Source: an uncultured Nitrospira sp.
GTDB lineage: Bacteria; Nitrospirota; Nitrospiria; Nitrospirales; UBA8639
Reading direction: 5' to 3'
Length of the DNA: 24,990 nt
Assembly (NCBI GenBank): GCA_902500695.1
Contig: CABVRQ010000054.1
Coordinates: 1,187-26,176, forward strand
Each line of letters opens with the position of its first letter. Position 1 is the stretch's first letter. Both the position numbers and the translations under genes were made by a program. Shown in pieces: positions 7,900 through 15,394 of this stretch. The notes under the pieces are model-generated. The model was not told the DNA's origin. It was given only the letters and a program-made list of their open reading frames with translations, and did not search any database.

Positions 7900-7917
7900 A
7901 ACCACAAACTTGTGGTT
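7900..7917. terminator. Perfect 8-bp hairpin, possible bidirectional terminator
   Basis: AACCACAA-AC-TTGTGGTT is perfectly self-complementary around a 2-nt (in RNA at least 4-nt) loop. On the plus strand the last T's extend to TTTT (7916-7919). On the minus strand the stem is followed by AAG and TTTTT. It could terminate the YHS-P460 message about 300 nt after its last stop codon. Confidence 0.35.
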
Positions 7918-7985
7918 TTGGCTCAGGTGATCATATGACCATCCGCCTGAAAGTGGACTGACCAGGCTGACGCTCAAATAAAGGA

Positions 7986-8019
7986 GCGGACCATTTTTGA
8001 GCCCGGCGCGTTGGTCCGC
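7986..8019. repeat. Inverted repeat, 8-bp arms with 18-nt spacer
   Basis: GCGGACCA (7986-7993) is the exact reverse complement of TGGTCCGC (8012-8019). The spacer contains TTTTTGAGC and GC-rich sequence. No T-run follows. It could fold in a transcript or be the remains of a mobile-element end. Confidence 0.35.
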
Positions 8020-8221
8020 CCCTCCACCTCGGCTCCTTCTACCTTCTCAAGAATAAGCTGTAAAACTCCATACAAGCCAAGTCGAAGGGATAGCCAAAAC
8101 CCGGTTTTCCCTACTGCCAGAGTTTAATTAATACCCATGGCAAAATGGACAAGTGTCAGGCGAGTGAAACTCTTTATGGAAAATTGCCAATGAATTGAAT
8201 CTTCCTATTTAAGTTTCTCCC

Positions 8222-8818
8222 TCATTTCATTTGAAGCACAGGGTATCCAAACGAGTAAATCCATTTATCCGCCTCAAACGCATTTTTTCTGGCCAACTCT
8301 CTGGCCGGGGTGTGACAAGGAATACAATCTATTTTGTAATCCTTGGACACCGTGCGTTGAGAATCATCTGCGTTAAAGAGGGACCATCCCCAGCCATCAC
8401 CCCACAGGCTGGATTCTTTAAACCGCCCGTTCGTATCCCTGACCAACACAAACCAACCTTTGATGGTGGTTGCGTGACCGACTGCCGGCCCGGTGGTCAT
8501 CGGCATGGTGTCGGCGTTTAGGAGTTCTTTCACCAACACCGCTCCGTCGGGAAACCGGTTTTTCTCGTTGTAATACTTGATCGTGTCCGGTTGGGTATAC
8601 ACGACGTGGTATTCCTGCAGACCTGGCGGGCCTTCAACTTTCGCGTGGGCCCAGGTGCCGAGCGTGGGCCATTCCCGGTAATTTTCAGGAACACTAATGG
8701 CCCCGGTTTTGGGGTGAACATTGGGGGCAAAAGGCTTCGCTTCATTCGTCATCGCCCATCCTGCCAGACTTCCCATCCCCAGAATGAGGATGGTTCCGAT
8801 GGTTACAGCCTGTTTCAT
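8222..8818 (-). CDS. Cytochrome P460 family protein
   Basis: A 198-aa exported haem protein. Residues 1-22 form a signal peptide (MKQAVTIGTILILGMGSLAGWA). The central part (YREWPTLGTWAHAK; FPDGAVLVKE; GWGWSLF) matches the cytochrome P460 fold. The c-type haem motif CIPCH is at 165-169 near the C-terminus. P460 cytochromes act in the periplasm on hydroxylamine or nitric oxide in ammonia oxidisers and relatives; the substrate here is uncertain. ATG 8818 is chosen over an upstream ATG at 8842, because AAGGAG lies six bases before 8818 and it gives a clean signal peptide. It follows the YHS gene by 79 bp on the same strand and probably shares its promoter. Confidence 0.85.
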   Translation of the reverse strand: MKQAVTIGTILILGMGSLAGWAMTNEAKPFAPNVHPKTGAISVPENYREWPTLGTWAHAKVEGPPGLQEYHVVYTQPDTIKYYNEKNRFPDGAVLVKELLNADTMPMTTGPAVGHATTIKGWFVLVRDTNGRFKESSLWGDGWGWSLFNADDSQRTVSKDYKIDCIPCHTPARELARKNAFEADKWIYSFGYPVLQMK

Positions 8819-8897
8819 GCATTTCTCCTTCACAGTTGGCATCTAAATAACGGCTGAGGCCCGTCACATAGACCGTGACGGACCTCACCATTGTTTC

Positions 8898-9359
8898 TTA
8901 TAAATCCGACGGGGCCTTATCTTTGGTTTCTTTCCAATTGGCCTCGAACTTTTTGAGGTAACCCGGAATATCCTTGGCCCATTTGCCTTGGATATCCCGA
9001 TCCAGATTCAAATACAATTTGCCCTGAACGATTTCCCAAGCTTCAGGATCGGACACGAATTTTTTCCCGACCGCCACACCATAGGCGCAATATCCACCGT
9101 AGGCTGGCACATACTTACCGGGGTTGGCCTCAAACATTTCTTTGTGCTCTTTGGTCCCAAAGGCATAGGTCACTCCCTCGTGCTCGGCCACGTGGTAACC
9201 GGAGCCCCTCATCGGTTTGCCATCCATGAAGTAGGCGACCGGATCATAACCGCTGATCCCTGGAGTGCTATTGGTGACATCCCCCGCGAAAGCGGGTGTT
9301 GCCATAATGGCCAGGATCATGGCGAACAGGGGACCTAAGATTGTCCTCATCATTTTCAT
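8898..9359 (-). CDS. Periplasmic YHS domain protein
   Basis: A 153-aa protein with a signal peptide ending TPAFA (about residue 25). The mature part is one YHS domain: ISGYDPVAYF, YAFGTKEHKEMFEANPGKY, then YGGYCAYGVA and LYLNLDRDIQGKW. YHS domains of this secreted type are small and probably metal-binding, and are found beside cytochromes and metal enzymes; the exact job is not known. The start is supported by AAGGAG seven bases upstream. It is first in a two-gene unit with cytochrome P460. Its likely -10 box TATACT (minus strand, 9406-9401) overlaps the palindrome at 9404-9417, so the divergent TetR protein probably represses it. Confidence 0.85.
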   Translation of the reverse strand: MKMMRTILGPLFAMILAIMATPAFAGDVTNSTPGISGYDPVAYFMDGKPMRGSGYHVAEHEGVTYAFGTKEHKEMFEANPGKYVPAYGGYCAYGVAVGKKFVSDPEAWEIVQGKLYLNLDRDIQGKWAKDIPGYLKKFEANWKETKDKAPSDL

Positions 9360-9403
9360 GATGGATCTCCTTTTGGAAGGTAGAATAGTTGGTAAGGATT
9401 AGT

Positions 9404-9417
9404 ATACAGATCTGTAT
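9404..9417. promoter_or_regulatory. Perfect 14-bp palindrome, putative TetR operator
   Basis: ATACAGATCTGTAT is its own reverse complement, a shape typical of TetR-family operators. It lies 45 bp upstream of the YHS start codon and overlaps a candidate minus-strand -10 box (TATACT, 9406-9401). The adjacent divergent gene encodes a TetR-family protein. The palindrome is seen directly; the regulatory link is inferred. Confidence 0.6.
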
Positions 9418-9483
9418 CCTTTATAGAGCCTAGTCAGACGAGTTCCTGTTCCGTTACACTTCTTTTTCATCCGTTTTAAGCTG

Positions 9484-9511
9484 GCATACACCATTTAAAC
9501 CATTGGTATGC
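9484..9511. promoter_or_regulatory. Inverted repeat in the tetR upstream region
   Basis: GCATAC (9484-9489) and GTATGC (9506-9511) are exact inverted arms 16 bp apart. The spacer contains two ACCATT direct repeats nine bp apart. It lies about 90 bp before tetR and may be a second regulatory site. It does not resemble 9404-9417 closely. Confidence 0.3.
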
Positions 9512-9601
9512 ATAGATAAAAATGATAGATGTCGGTCAGGGATATTTTGGTATCCACATTCTTTTTAAAAAAAATCTGGGTAAACTGGGAAGTCTAGATA
9601 A

Positions 9602-10198
9602 ATGAAGCGGAACAGTGGCTCACCCTCCAAGCGGGAACAACTCATCCAGACTGCGGTGGCCTTATTTGCGAAAAACGGGATTCATGCCACGGGGATCGAC
9701 ACCATTGTGGAACAGTCGGGAGTGACCAAAAAAACCTTGTATGCGCATTTCCGCTCAAAAGAAGAATTGGTACTCGCGGCGTTGCGACAGTATGACGGGC
9801 AGTTTAGGAATTCGTTCATGCGGCAAGTGGAAACCAAGGCGCGCACTCCCAAAACTCGCTTGCTTGCCATTTTCGATGTGGCGGAATCCTGGTTTTCTCA
9901 ACGGAGCTTTTACGGATGTATGTTCATCAATGCCGTTGGTGAACATTCAGCCCCCAACACCTCACTCCGTTACGTCTGCAGCGATTTCAAGCGGATGATG
10001 ACGGAGTTTATCCTCGGGCTATGCATCAAGATGGGAGCGCGGAACCCTCAGCAGCTAGCCGAAGAACTCGCGCTTTTATTGGAAGGCGCAATAGTAACCG
10101 CCCAAGTGTCTCAAATACCCGACGCGGCAAAAATTGCCAAACGCGCAGCAGCCGTGCTGATCGAAAAGCAGAGTTCACATGAAACACCCCAGACATAG
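9602..10198 (+). CDS. TetR/AcrR-family transcriptional regulator
   Basis: A 198-aa protein with an N-terminal TetR helix-turn-helix at about residues 10-56 (REQLIQTAVALFAKNGIHAT, then GVTKKTLYAHFRSKEEL). The C-terminal ligand domain contains the YGCMFINAVGEH segment common in one TetR subgroup. It is divergent from the YHS-P460 pair with 242 bp between, in which a perfect palindrome overlaps the YHS promoter. It probably represses that pair and perhaps itself; the inducer is unknown. The ribosome binding site is weak (GGGA). Confidence 0.9.
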   Translation: MKRNSGSPSKREQLIQTAVALFAKNGIHATGIDTIVEQSGVTKKTLYAHFRSKEELVLAALRQYDGQFRNSFMRQVETKARTPKTRLLAIFDVAESWFSQRSFYGCMFINAVGEHSAPNTSLRYVCSDFKRMMTEFILGLCIKMGARNPQQLAEELALLLEGAIVTAQVSQIPDAAKIAKRAAAVLIEKQSSHETPQT

Positions 10199-10482
10199 GA
10201 TCACATTTCGATGTGGATTATCAGATATTCCTAATTGTTTTGGTGATCATCACTCGTCCAATTTCGCTTCTGACCTGTCAGGCCCCTAGGTTGGTCGGTG
10301 GGCCTCCATCGCCACCATTGTGCATTTCCCAATATCAGTCCTATTTGATGGAGGTATGAGCCGCACCATCTAAAGGCCTGCTCTTTGTCCAATTCCAGCC
10401 TCTGAACAACTCAATTCAATCAGACATAACCATCTTGATTTTCATTGATGTGGAAGATCCCTTGGAGTTCCCTTATCTTTTA

Positions 10483-10516
10483 GTAAAAAGGAATGTGCGA
10501 TTGACGAGCACATTCC
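10483..10516 (-). terminator. Rho-independent terminator on the minus strand
   Basis: GGAATGTGC (10490-10498) and GCACATTCC (10508-10516) form a perfect 9-bp stem with a 9-nt loop. Read on the minus strand, the stem is followed directly by TTTTT. It would stop transcription coming from the right, where only the peroxiredoxin pseudogene is recognisable. Confidence 0.6.
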
Positions 10517-10997
10517 ACTATCAGGAACCATCGGGGTTGAAGTCGTGGGGGCCAGGCAGGAAGGACTTCATGTCATAATCCCCAACTTGAATAATGTTTA
10601 TTGAGGCACCGTAGGCGGGAGGGCTTCAGATGAGGCCATCTTAGTGCTATGGGCTCTCCTGAAGGTTTACATACAACAGAAGCACGGGAATTGTCCTCTT
10701 GTGATTCAGCGAAATACCATACATTCGCGATGAGCGACCCATTTTGAGTGCCTTTTTTGCCCCATCCTCAATCCAGGACCTCCTGGCATGAGAGAAATTC
10801 CCAGTTACACTCAAGTGGAGAAATCAGGTGAGAGTTTCCATGGCTGCCCCCATGTTAATGTCACGAAGAACAAGGTGGTAAATTTGTGGGTGATTTTGTT
10901 AGACTAAATATATCCATAGGGCTCAGTGGAGAGCTCAAAAGAGCAGGTGCATCCTTCATGAGCTTATCCTGCATTATCCTGCACCTTCCAAAATAAA

Positions 10998-11232
10998 TAT
11001 TCATACGTTTCTCGAATTGAATAGTCATTTCTTGAATTCATTCCACTGTTTCGAGCAATTTACCAGGATCGGACCAATTGATCGGAGCGTTTGATATATC
11101 AACCAGACTCAGGTTTCTGTTCGCATCCATAACAACGTGCCAAGCCCCGGAAGCAATACCCTTCCACACCTAAACAGCAGAAAAATGATGGGATCTTAGT
11201 TTTGAAAAAAGTTTTGGTGTGGCTATGAACAT
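10998..11232 (-). pseudogene. Decayed peroxiredoxin gene (internal deletion, stop, frameshifts)
   Basis: Minus-strand translation from ATG 11232 gives MFIATPKLFSKLRSHHFSAV and a stop, which lines up with the first 21 residues of the intact peroxiredoxin at 3207-3734 (read from its ATG 3740). From 11142 a second block, VDISNAPINWSDPGKLLETV, lines up with its C-terminus (IDISNTPFNRSDPDELLDTL). A TGA then replaces the Trp of WIQEN, and after a one-base deletion NDYSIRETYE matches the terminal NNYPIRGTYE. About 105 codons, including the CPxC active site, are missing. The upstream GCGAGGA before ATG also mirrors the intact gene. It cannot make a functional peroxidase. Confidence 0.85.
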
Positions 11233-11350
11233 TCCTCGCATTCAATATCACCACGATGGGGAATCGGGGCAGCCTTTTTTAAGGGGATCTTTTAGAATAT
11301 CCAGCCTCCCGGCAAATGCTAAAGACCATAACCTTGTAAAATTGTATTTG

Positions 11351-11369
11351 CCAGAAGCTCTCCTTCTGG
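11351..11369 (+). terminator. 7-bp hairpin, weak terminator
   Basis: CCAGAAG-CTCTC-CTTCTGG is a perfect 7-bp stem with a 5-nt loop, followed on the plus strand by TTTAATTT. It lies 145 bp before the desaturase gene. It could be a weak terminator for plus-strand transcription arriving from the left. Confidence 0.35.
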
Positions 11370-11513
11370 TTTAATTTGTAGAGTTTGACCATTTCCCTTT
11401 ATCTTAAGAAAGTTGTGGATCCCTGTTTTACATGATGGCTTCGATGAAGTTCACTGATTCGTAATCTATAAATATTTCGGGATTCCCTACACAATGAGAG
11501 AGGAGCGTTAAGG

Positions 11514-12500
11514 ATGCCAGAAATCCAGCGGATCATATCGGGCACGGGGAAGCTGTTAAGGTCCTTGTTTGACAGCCAAGAAGCGACAGCACTGGCTTCC
11601 CATAAAAACGGTCGCGACATAGATCTGGCACGCACGGTCCCGTTTTTGGCTTTGCATATTGCGGTCCTCGCAGTCTTTTGGGTGGGCTGGAGTCCTATAG
11701 CGGTCGGGGTTGCCGTGTCATTGTACATCATAAGAATGTTCGCTATTACGGGTATTTATCATCGGTATTTCTCCCACCGTACGTTTCGCACCTCACGAGG
11801 GATGCAGTTCGTATTTGCCTGTCTTGGTGCAAGTGCGGCCCAACGGGGTCCCTTATGGTGGGCCGCCAACCATCGCCATCACCATGCCTATTCCGACAAG
11901 CCTGAAGATGTGCACTCTCCCGTCCTCCGCGGACTGTGGTGGAGCCATGTCGGCTGGTTTTTAACTCATGACCAACTTGCGACGAAAATGAATCGTATCA
12001 AAGATTTTGCGCGATTCCCTGAATTACGGTTTCTGAATCGGTTTGATACACTTGTGCCAATTGCCTTGGCAATCACCCTCTTTCTCTTCGGTAAATGGCT
12101 CGGGAGTGCCTATCCAGCCTTAGGAACGAATGGATTACAAATGCTGGTCTGGGGTTTCGTGATTTCTACGGTGGCCTTGTGGCATGGCACCTTCACCATC
12201 AACTCGCTCTCTCATGTTTTCGGCACCCGGCGTTTTGCTACATCCGACCATAGCCGAAACAACTTCCTCCTGGCCATCATCACATTAGGTGAAGGGTGGC
12301 ACAACAATCATCATAAATATTGCAGTTCCACCCGTCAGGGATTTGTATGGTGGGAAATCGATGTGACATATTACGTGCTGCGAGGCCTGCAATTCTTCGG
12401 AGTCATCTGGGATATTCGTCCAGTGCCGGCATGGGTCCTGAATCAAGCAGACCTTGAAGAAATTGGCCAGGACGCTGAGTCCGAAAAGATGGCGATGTAA
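11514..12500 (+). CDS. Acyl-CoA/acyl-lipid delta-9 fatty acid desaturase
   Basis: A 328-aa di-iron membrane desaturase that would introduce a double bond into saturated acyl chains in the inner membrane, affecting fluidity. All three histidine boxes are present: HRYFSH at 83-88, HRHHH at 120-124 and HNNHH at 263-267, with the delta-9 signature GEGWHNNHH. Hydrophobic segments flank them (about 42-78, 180-198, 207-228). An AGGAG lies about nine bases before the ATG. It has no close neighbour on either side and is probably monocistronic. Acyl-CoA, acyl-ACP or lipid as substrate cannot be told from sequence alone. Confidence 0.9.
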   Translation: MPEIQRIISGTGKLLRSLFDSQEATALASHKNGRDIDLARTVPFLALHIAVLAVFWVGWSPIAVGVAVSLYIIRMFAITGIYHRYFSHRTFRTSRGMQFVFACLGASAAQRGPLWWAANHRHHHAYSDKPEDVHSPVLRGLWWSHVGWFLTHDQLATKMNRIKDFARFPELRFLNRFDTLVPIALAITLFLFGKWLGSAYPALGTNGLQMLVWGFVISTVALWHGTFTINSLSHVFGTRRFATSDHSRNNFLLAIITLGEGWHNNHHKYCSSTRQGFVWWEIDVTYYVLRGLQFFGVIWDIRPVPAWVLNQADLEEIGQDAESEKMAM

Positions 12501-12711
12501 GACCCACGAATATCCCCATGGATGGTCTTTCAAGGCGTCCGACCACATTCATACGCCAGCCTTTTATATATTTACGTCTCCAGGCCACCCCTTTCTCACT
12601 CTCCCACATCTCACAAGCCAAAAACTCGTCTTTATCATGAGAGATGCACCCACTTGAAAGGGTGATGTATGATTAGACTGTTGGGTCCTTATTTTCTTGT
12701 GAGGTACGATC

Positions 12712-13734
12712 ATGTTTCGCGCTTGTATCCCCCTCATGACGATAGTTTTCGTAACCGCTCTTACCTTTCTGCTTGGACATCAAACAGCCTGGCCCTTCTC
12801 CATAATTGAGCCGAAAGAGTTCACTGTTCACCAGTCAGGAGAACATATCCCGGTCGCCCTGGACTTAGAAGGTCTTCCCGGAGTTACCACGGTGAACTAC
12901 TATTGGTATGGGGAATTTGACGATATGCTGCGGGAATTGGTCGAGGAAAAATTGGCCCTTGTCGCAACGGCAAAAAGTAACCCTCCCTTTGGCGGACGGA
13001 TCCTGATCCCCAAAGAAACGATGGGCACCTATCGACTTCTGGCTGTAGCCGAACAGGGTGGAAGACAATCCCAACATGAATCCTTAGCCATCTTCGATGA
13101 AATCCTGATTCAGATCGAGCCAAACGCCGAACTCTTGGAAATAGACTTTCAAACGGACAAACCCCTGCGATTGGGACGAGCCAGCGGAACTCGTGTGTAT
13201 GACCAAGTGGACTTTCTTGGAAAAACCTTTGAATTACCAGTGATTGGGCAATTCTCAGACGGAATCGCCCGCTCCCTTCGAGCCCAAACCACTGGAACCA
13301 CCTACCAGTCCGCCAATGACAAAATTATTTCCGTCAACCCAAATGGAGTGCTTCGGCTGGTGGGGAATGGGGAAACCGTGCTCACCGTAAAAAACCGAAA
13401 TCAAGAGGCTACCCTCGACATCCTGGTTGAGGTCAACGATGAACCCAATCACCCACCGGTTTCGGATCCCGGCAAAACGCAAACGGTCTTTTCGGGAACA
13501 CGAGTCACCTTGAATGGCTTAACGAGTTATGATCCCGACGGCGGTTCCCTTCAGTACCACTGGGAGCAAGTACGCGGAAGTAAAGTCCCATTGCTTGACC
13601 CGTATTCGGCACAAGCCAAATTTTTGGCTCCGTTTGTAGTTGAAGAACGGCTTTTCCGTTTCACGCTCAGAGTTACGGACATTCAAGGTGCCGACAGTCT
13701 ACCTGCCTTTGTCGACGTTATTATTACACCATAA
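12712..13734 (+). CDS. Secreted protein with Ig-like (Big_2) and PKD-type domains
   Basis: A 340-aa protein with an N-terminal signal sequence (about 1-28). Residues about 35-160 are an unassigned beta-rich domain. Residues about 165-243 resemble a bacterial Ig-like Big_2 domain (SVNPNGVLRLVGNGETVLTV). Residues about 248-340 are a PKD-like domain (LNGLTSYDPDGGSLQYHWEQ). It is probably a periplasmic or surface protein binding other proteins or glycans; no catalytic motif is seen. The start is supported by GAGG seven bases upstream. Confidence 0.7.
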   Translation: MFRACIPLMTIVFVTALTFLLGHQTAWPFSIIEPKEFTVHQSGEHIPVALDLEGLPGVTTVNYYWYGEFDDMLRELVEEKLALVATAKSNPPFGGRILIPKETMGTYRLLAVAEQGGRQSQHESLAIFDEILIQIEPNAELLEIDFQTDKPLRLGRASGTRVYDQVDFLGKTFELPVIGQFSDGIARSLRAQTTGTTYQSANDKIISVNPNGVLRLVGNGETVLTVKNRNQEATLDILVEVNDEPNHPPVSDPGKTQTVFSGTRVTLNGLTSYDPDGGSLQYHWEQVRGSKVPLLDPYSAQAKFLAPFVVEERLFRFTLRVTDIQGADSLPAFVDVIITP

Positions 13735-14065
13735 CGAGAAACACCTCATGGGACGTACATCGCGGGGCAGAAGCCACAAGAAGCCAGCCGCAATCGCTTC
13801 TTTCACTTACCCCTCCGACCTTTAGATCAACCGTAAGGCTGACAGTGGAAGCATCCCTGCTCTGTTCACTATATTTTGTCATTCACCAGAAAGTGCTTTA
13901 GAACATCCTCCCCTGCATGGAACATGAGGATAGGGAACTAGAATGCAAGAATGAGAAGACGGGAATTGAAACGATATCGCTTCTCAGCTAGCGGATCCTT
14001 CGATCCTGACGGAGGACTGCGACCAAATAGACTGGACTCTTGCTTTCCATTTTCCTCTGTTGTCA

Positions 14066-14288
14066 GCTATCGCTTATCAAGGTCGTGATGCTGCGGGAAA
14101 AGGAGGGGGAATTCGACGATGTACTTAGCACCTGAATCCACGCCCAATGAAGGTGCAGGCTTGCCCAAACCCGGTGAGGTAGAAAAGGTCAATGGTATTT
14201 TCAACGATAGGTCAAGCATCTTCCCAATCCCGGGAAAATCGTCTTTTTTGATCGAAGCTGGTACAACCGGGCAGTCGTCGAATCCCTA
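14066..14288 (+). pseudogene. Polyphosphate kinase 2 (PPK2) pseudogene
   Basis: Three plus-strand frames each give a piece of the PPK2 nucleotide-binding core in the right order. 14078-14119 encodes QGRDAAGKGGGIRR (the Walker A GRDAAGKGG). 14161-14187 encodes LPKPGEVEK. 14187-14273 encodes GQWYFQR, a stop codon, VKHLPNPGKIV and FFDRSWYNRA (the Walker B/lid motif FDRSWYNRAG of the family). Stop codons and frame changes separate the pieces, and neither the N-terminal nor the C-terminal half is readable. PPK2 enzymes use polyphosphate to phosphorylate nucleotides. Here the gene is dead, and a working copy could exist elsewhere in the genome. Confidence 0.85.
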
Positions 14289-14392
14289 AAGTATCTGTTC
14301 CCGGCTCACACCTACACAAGATTATGTGGAATGTATAGCAAATACCCTATGCTGTGAGATTCGCCTCCCAAAGGTAGGAGAATAAAAAACTG

Positions 14393-14410
14393 CCATTCGA
14401 AATCGAATGG
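14393..14410 (-). terminator. Perfect 18-bp dyad; minus-strand terminator or operator at the EEP gene
   Basis: CCATTCGA-AA-TCGAATGG has 8-bp perfect arms. On the minus strand it is followed by CAG and TTTTTT (14389-14384), the form of an intrinsic terminator. It would stop antisense transcription running through the EEP lipoprotein gene from the GT-C operon. On the plus strand it lies just upstream of the EEP start and might instead act as an operator or leader hairpin. Confidence 0.5.
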
Positions 14411-14428
14411 ATGCGTGGGAGATTGTCG

Positions 14429-15385
14429 ATGCCTATCTTAAAAGCACGCTGGCGGGAGGGTAGATGGCTTGTGTGGCCCCTGATGGCACTCACCATACTG
14501 ACTGCTTGCCTGGGAAAGTTTGAAACAAAACCCACATTGACCGAACCGTGTCGCCTCGATTGGCAACAGCAAGCGGGCATCGCGAAAGTGGATCTTCTTG
14601 ATTCAACTGTGAGCCACGGGATCCCGGTCTTGGTATTTAATATTCATGACCGCCTTCTTTCCAATTCGTTCTTCTCGAGCGAGGCCCACACCGAAGAAGA
14701 GGTCGCATGCATTGGGGATCTAGCCTCCAGGTTCGATCTTGTGCTGTTTCAAGAAGCCTTTGTCCGTCCGGCACAACTCGCCCAATACACCAAACATGCC
14801 TGGGCCAATCACCCATTGTTCACGGAAGGCGGTGGTGGTGACTGGTGGCCCCTTCGAGCCATGTGTGACATCTGTTTGAGTCCCGGACTCCTGATGCTCG
14901 CACGTGAACAACCTGAGTCTGTTTATTCAGAACCCTATGAGGCCTTTGCAGGCTGGAATACCGACCTGAATAAAGCCGATGATTTCTTTTCGAAGGGCTT
15001 TCAGCTTGTCAAATTCCCAGCATTTTGGGTGCTGAATAGTCATATGGACGCGGGTCGTGGAGAGGCCAGCATTGAGGCCAGAGCCCTTCAGTTTAGACAG
15101 ATTAGTGCAGGCATTAGGCGTCTCATTTCTCCTGATGCACCATTGCTAGTCGGAATGGACGCGAACCTTCGACCAGACCAGGAGAAACGCGATGCAGAGA
15201 TTTTGGAAGAATTTCTTAATGCCAATGGGCTAAGCCTGGTACAACAAAGCGGGCCGGATTTGATTGCCGTCAGAGGAATCCGCACCGACCACCCTCAATC
15301 ACTTCCATTCAAAGACATCCTTAGCGATCACAACGCCCTGTCCGTCATTATGTATCCACTATCAAGATTAGAGTCACCAGACTAA
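14429..15385 (+). CDS. Endonuclease/exonuclease/phosphatase (EEP) superfamily lipoprotein
   Basis: A 318-aa protein with a lipobox LTAC (lipidated C27) after a hydrophobic stretch, so probably anchored on the periplasmic or outer surface. It then shows the EEP active-site series in order: VFNIHD, LFQEAF (metal-binding Glu), NSHMDAG, GMDANL and LSDHNAL (catalytic His pair). This fold includes neutral sphingomyelinase-like enzymes and secreted nucleases; a phosphodiester is the likely substrate, of unknown identity. ATG 14429 is chosen because GGGAG stands seven bases upstream; ATG 14411 abuts the hairpin at 14393-14410 and has no ribosome binding site nearby. Its stop is only nine bp from the end of the convergent gene. 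Confidence 0.8.
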   Translation: MPILKARWREGRWLVWPLMALTILTACLGKFETKPTLTEPCRLDWQQQAGIAKVDLLDSTVSHGIPVLVFNIHDRLLSNSFFSSEAHTEEEVACIGDLASRFDLVLFQEAFVRPAQLAQYTKHAWANHPLFTEGGGGDWWPLRAMCDICLSPGLLMLAREQPESVYSEPYEAFAGWNTDLNKADDFFSKGFQLVKFPAFWVLNSHMDAGRGEASIEARALQFRQISAGIRRLISPDAPLLVGMDANLRPDQEKRDAEILEEFLNANGLSLVQQSGPDLIAVRGIRTDHPQSLPFKDILSDHNALSVIMYPLSRLESPD

Positions 15386-15394
15386 TTTGCAAAA

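Larger units (their letters stand above)
7588..8221. other. Intergenic region with hairpins, no gene seen
   Basis: This 634-bp gap contains no convincing coding frame. It holds two clear inverted repeats, 7900-7917 and 7986-8019, given separately. It is the region into which minus-strand transcription from the P460 gene would run. Confidence 0.5.
10199..11513. other. 1.3-kb region without an intact gene
   Basis: This gap holds a peroxiredoxin pseudogene (10998-11232), a strong minus-strand terminator (10483-10516) and a weaker hairpin (11351-11369). Immediately after tetR, CACAT-TTCG-ATGTG (10202-10215) could make a small stable tetraloop hairpin, without a T-run. No reading frame of useful length was found in the rest. 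Confidence 0.6.
13735..14410. other. Region with a degenerate PPK2 gene
   Basis: No intact gene lies between the PKD protein and the EEP lipoprotein. The second half carries a broken polyphosphate kinase 2 gene (14066-14288). The first half (13735-14060) shows nothing recognisable, though it could hold the more eroded 5' part of the same gene. Confidence 0.6.

Noticed and set aside
10202..10215. Small TTCG tetraloop hairpin right after the TetR gene
   Set aside because: It has only a 5-bp stem and no following T-run, so it is too weak to call a terminator.
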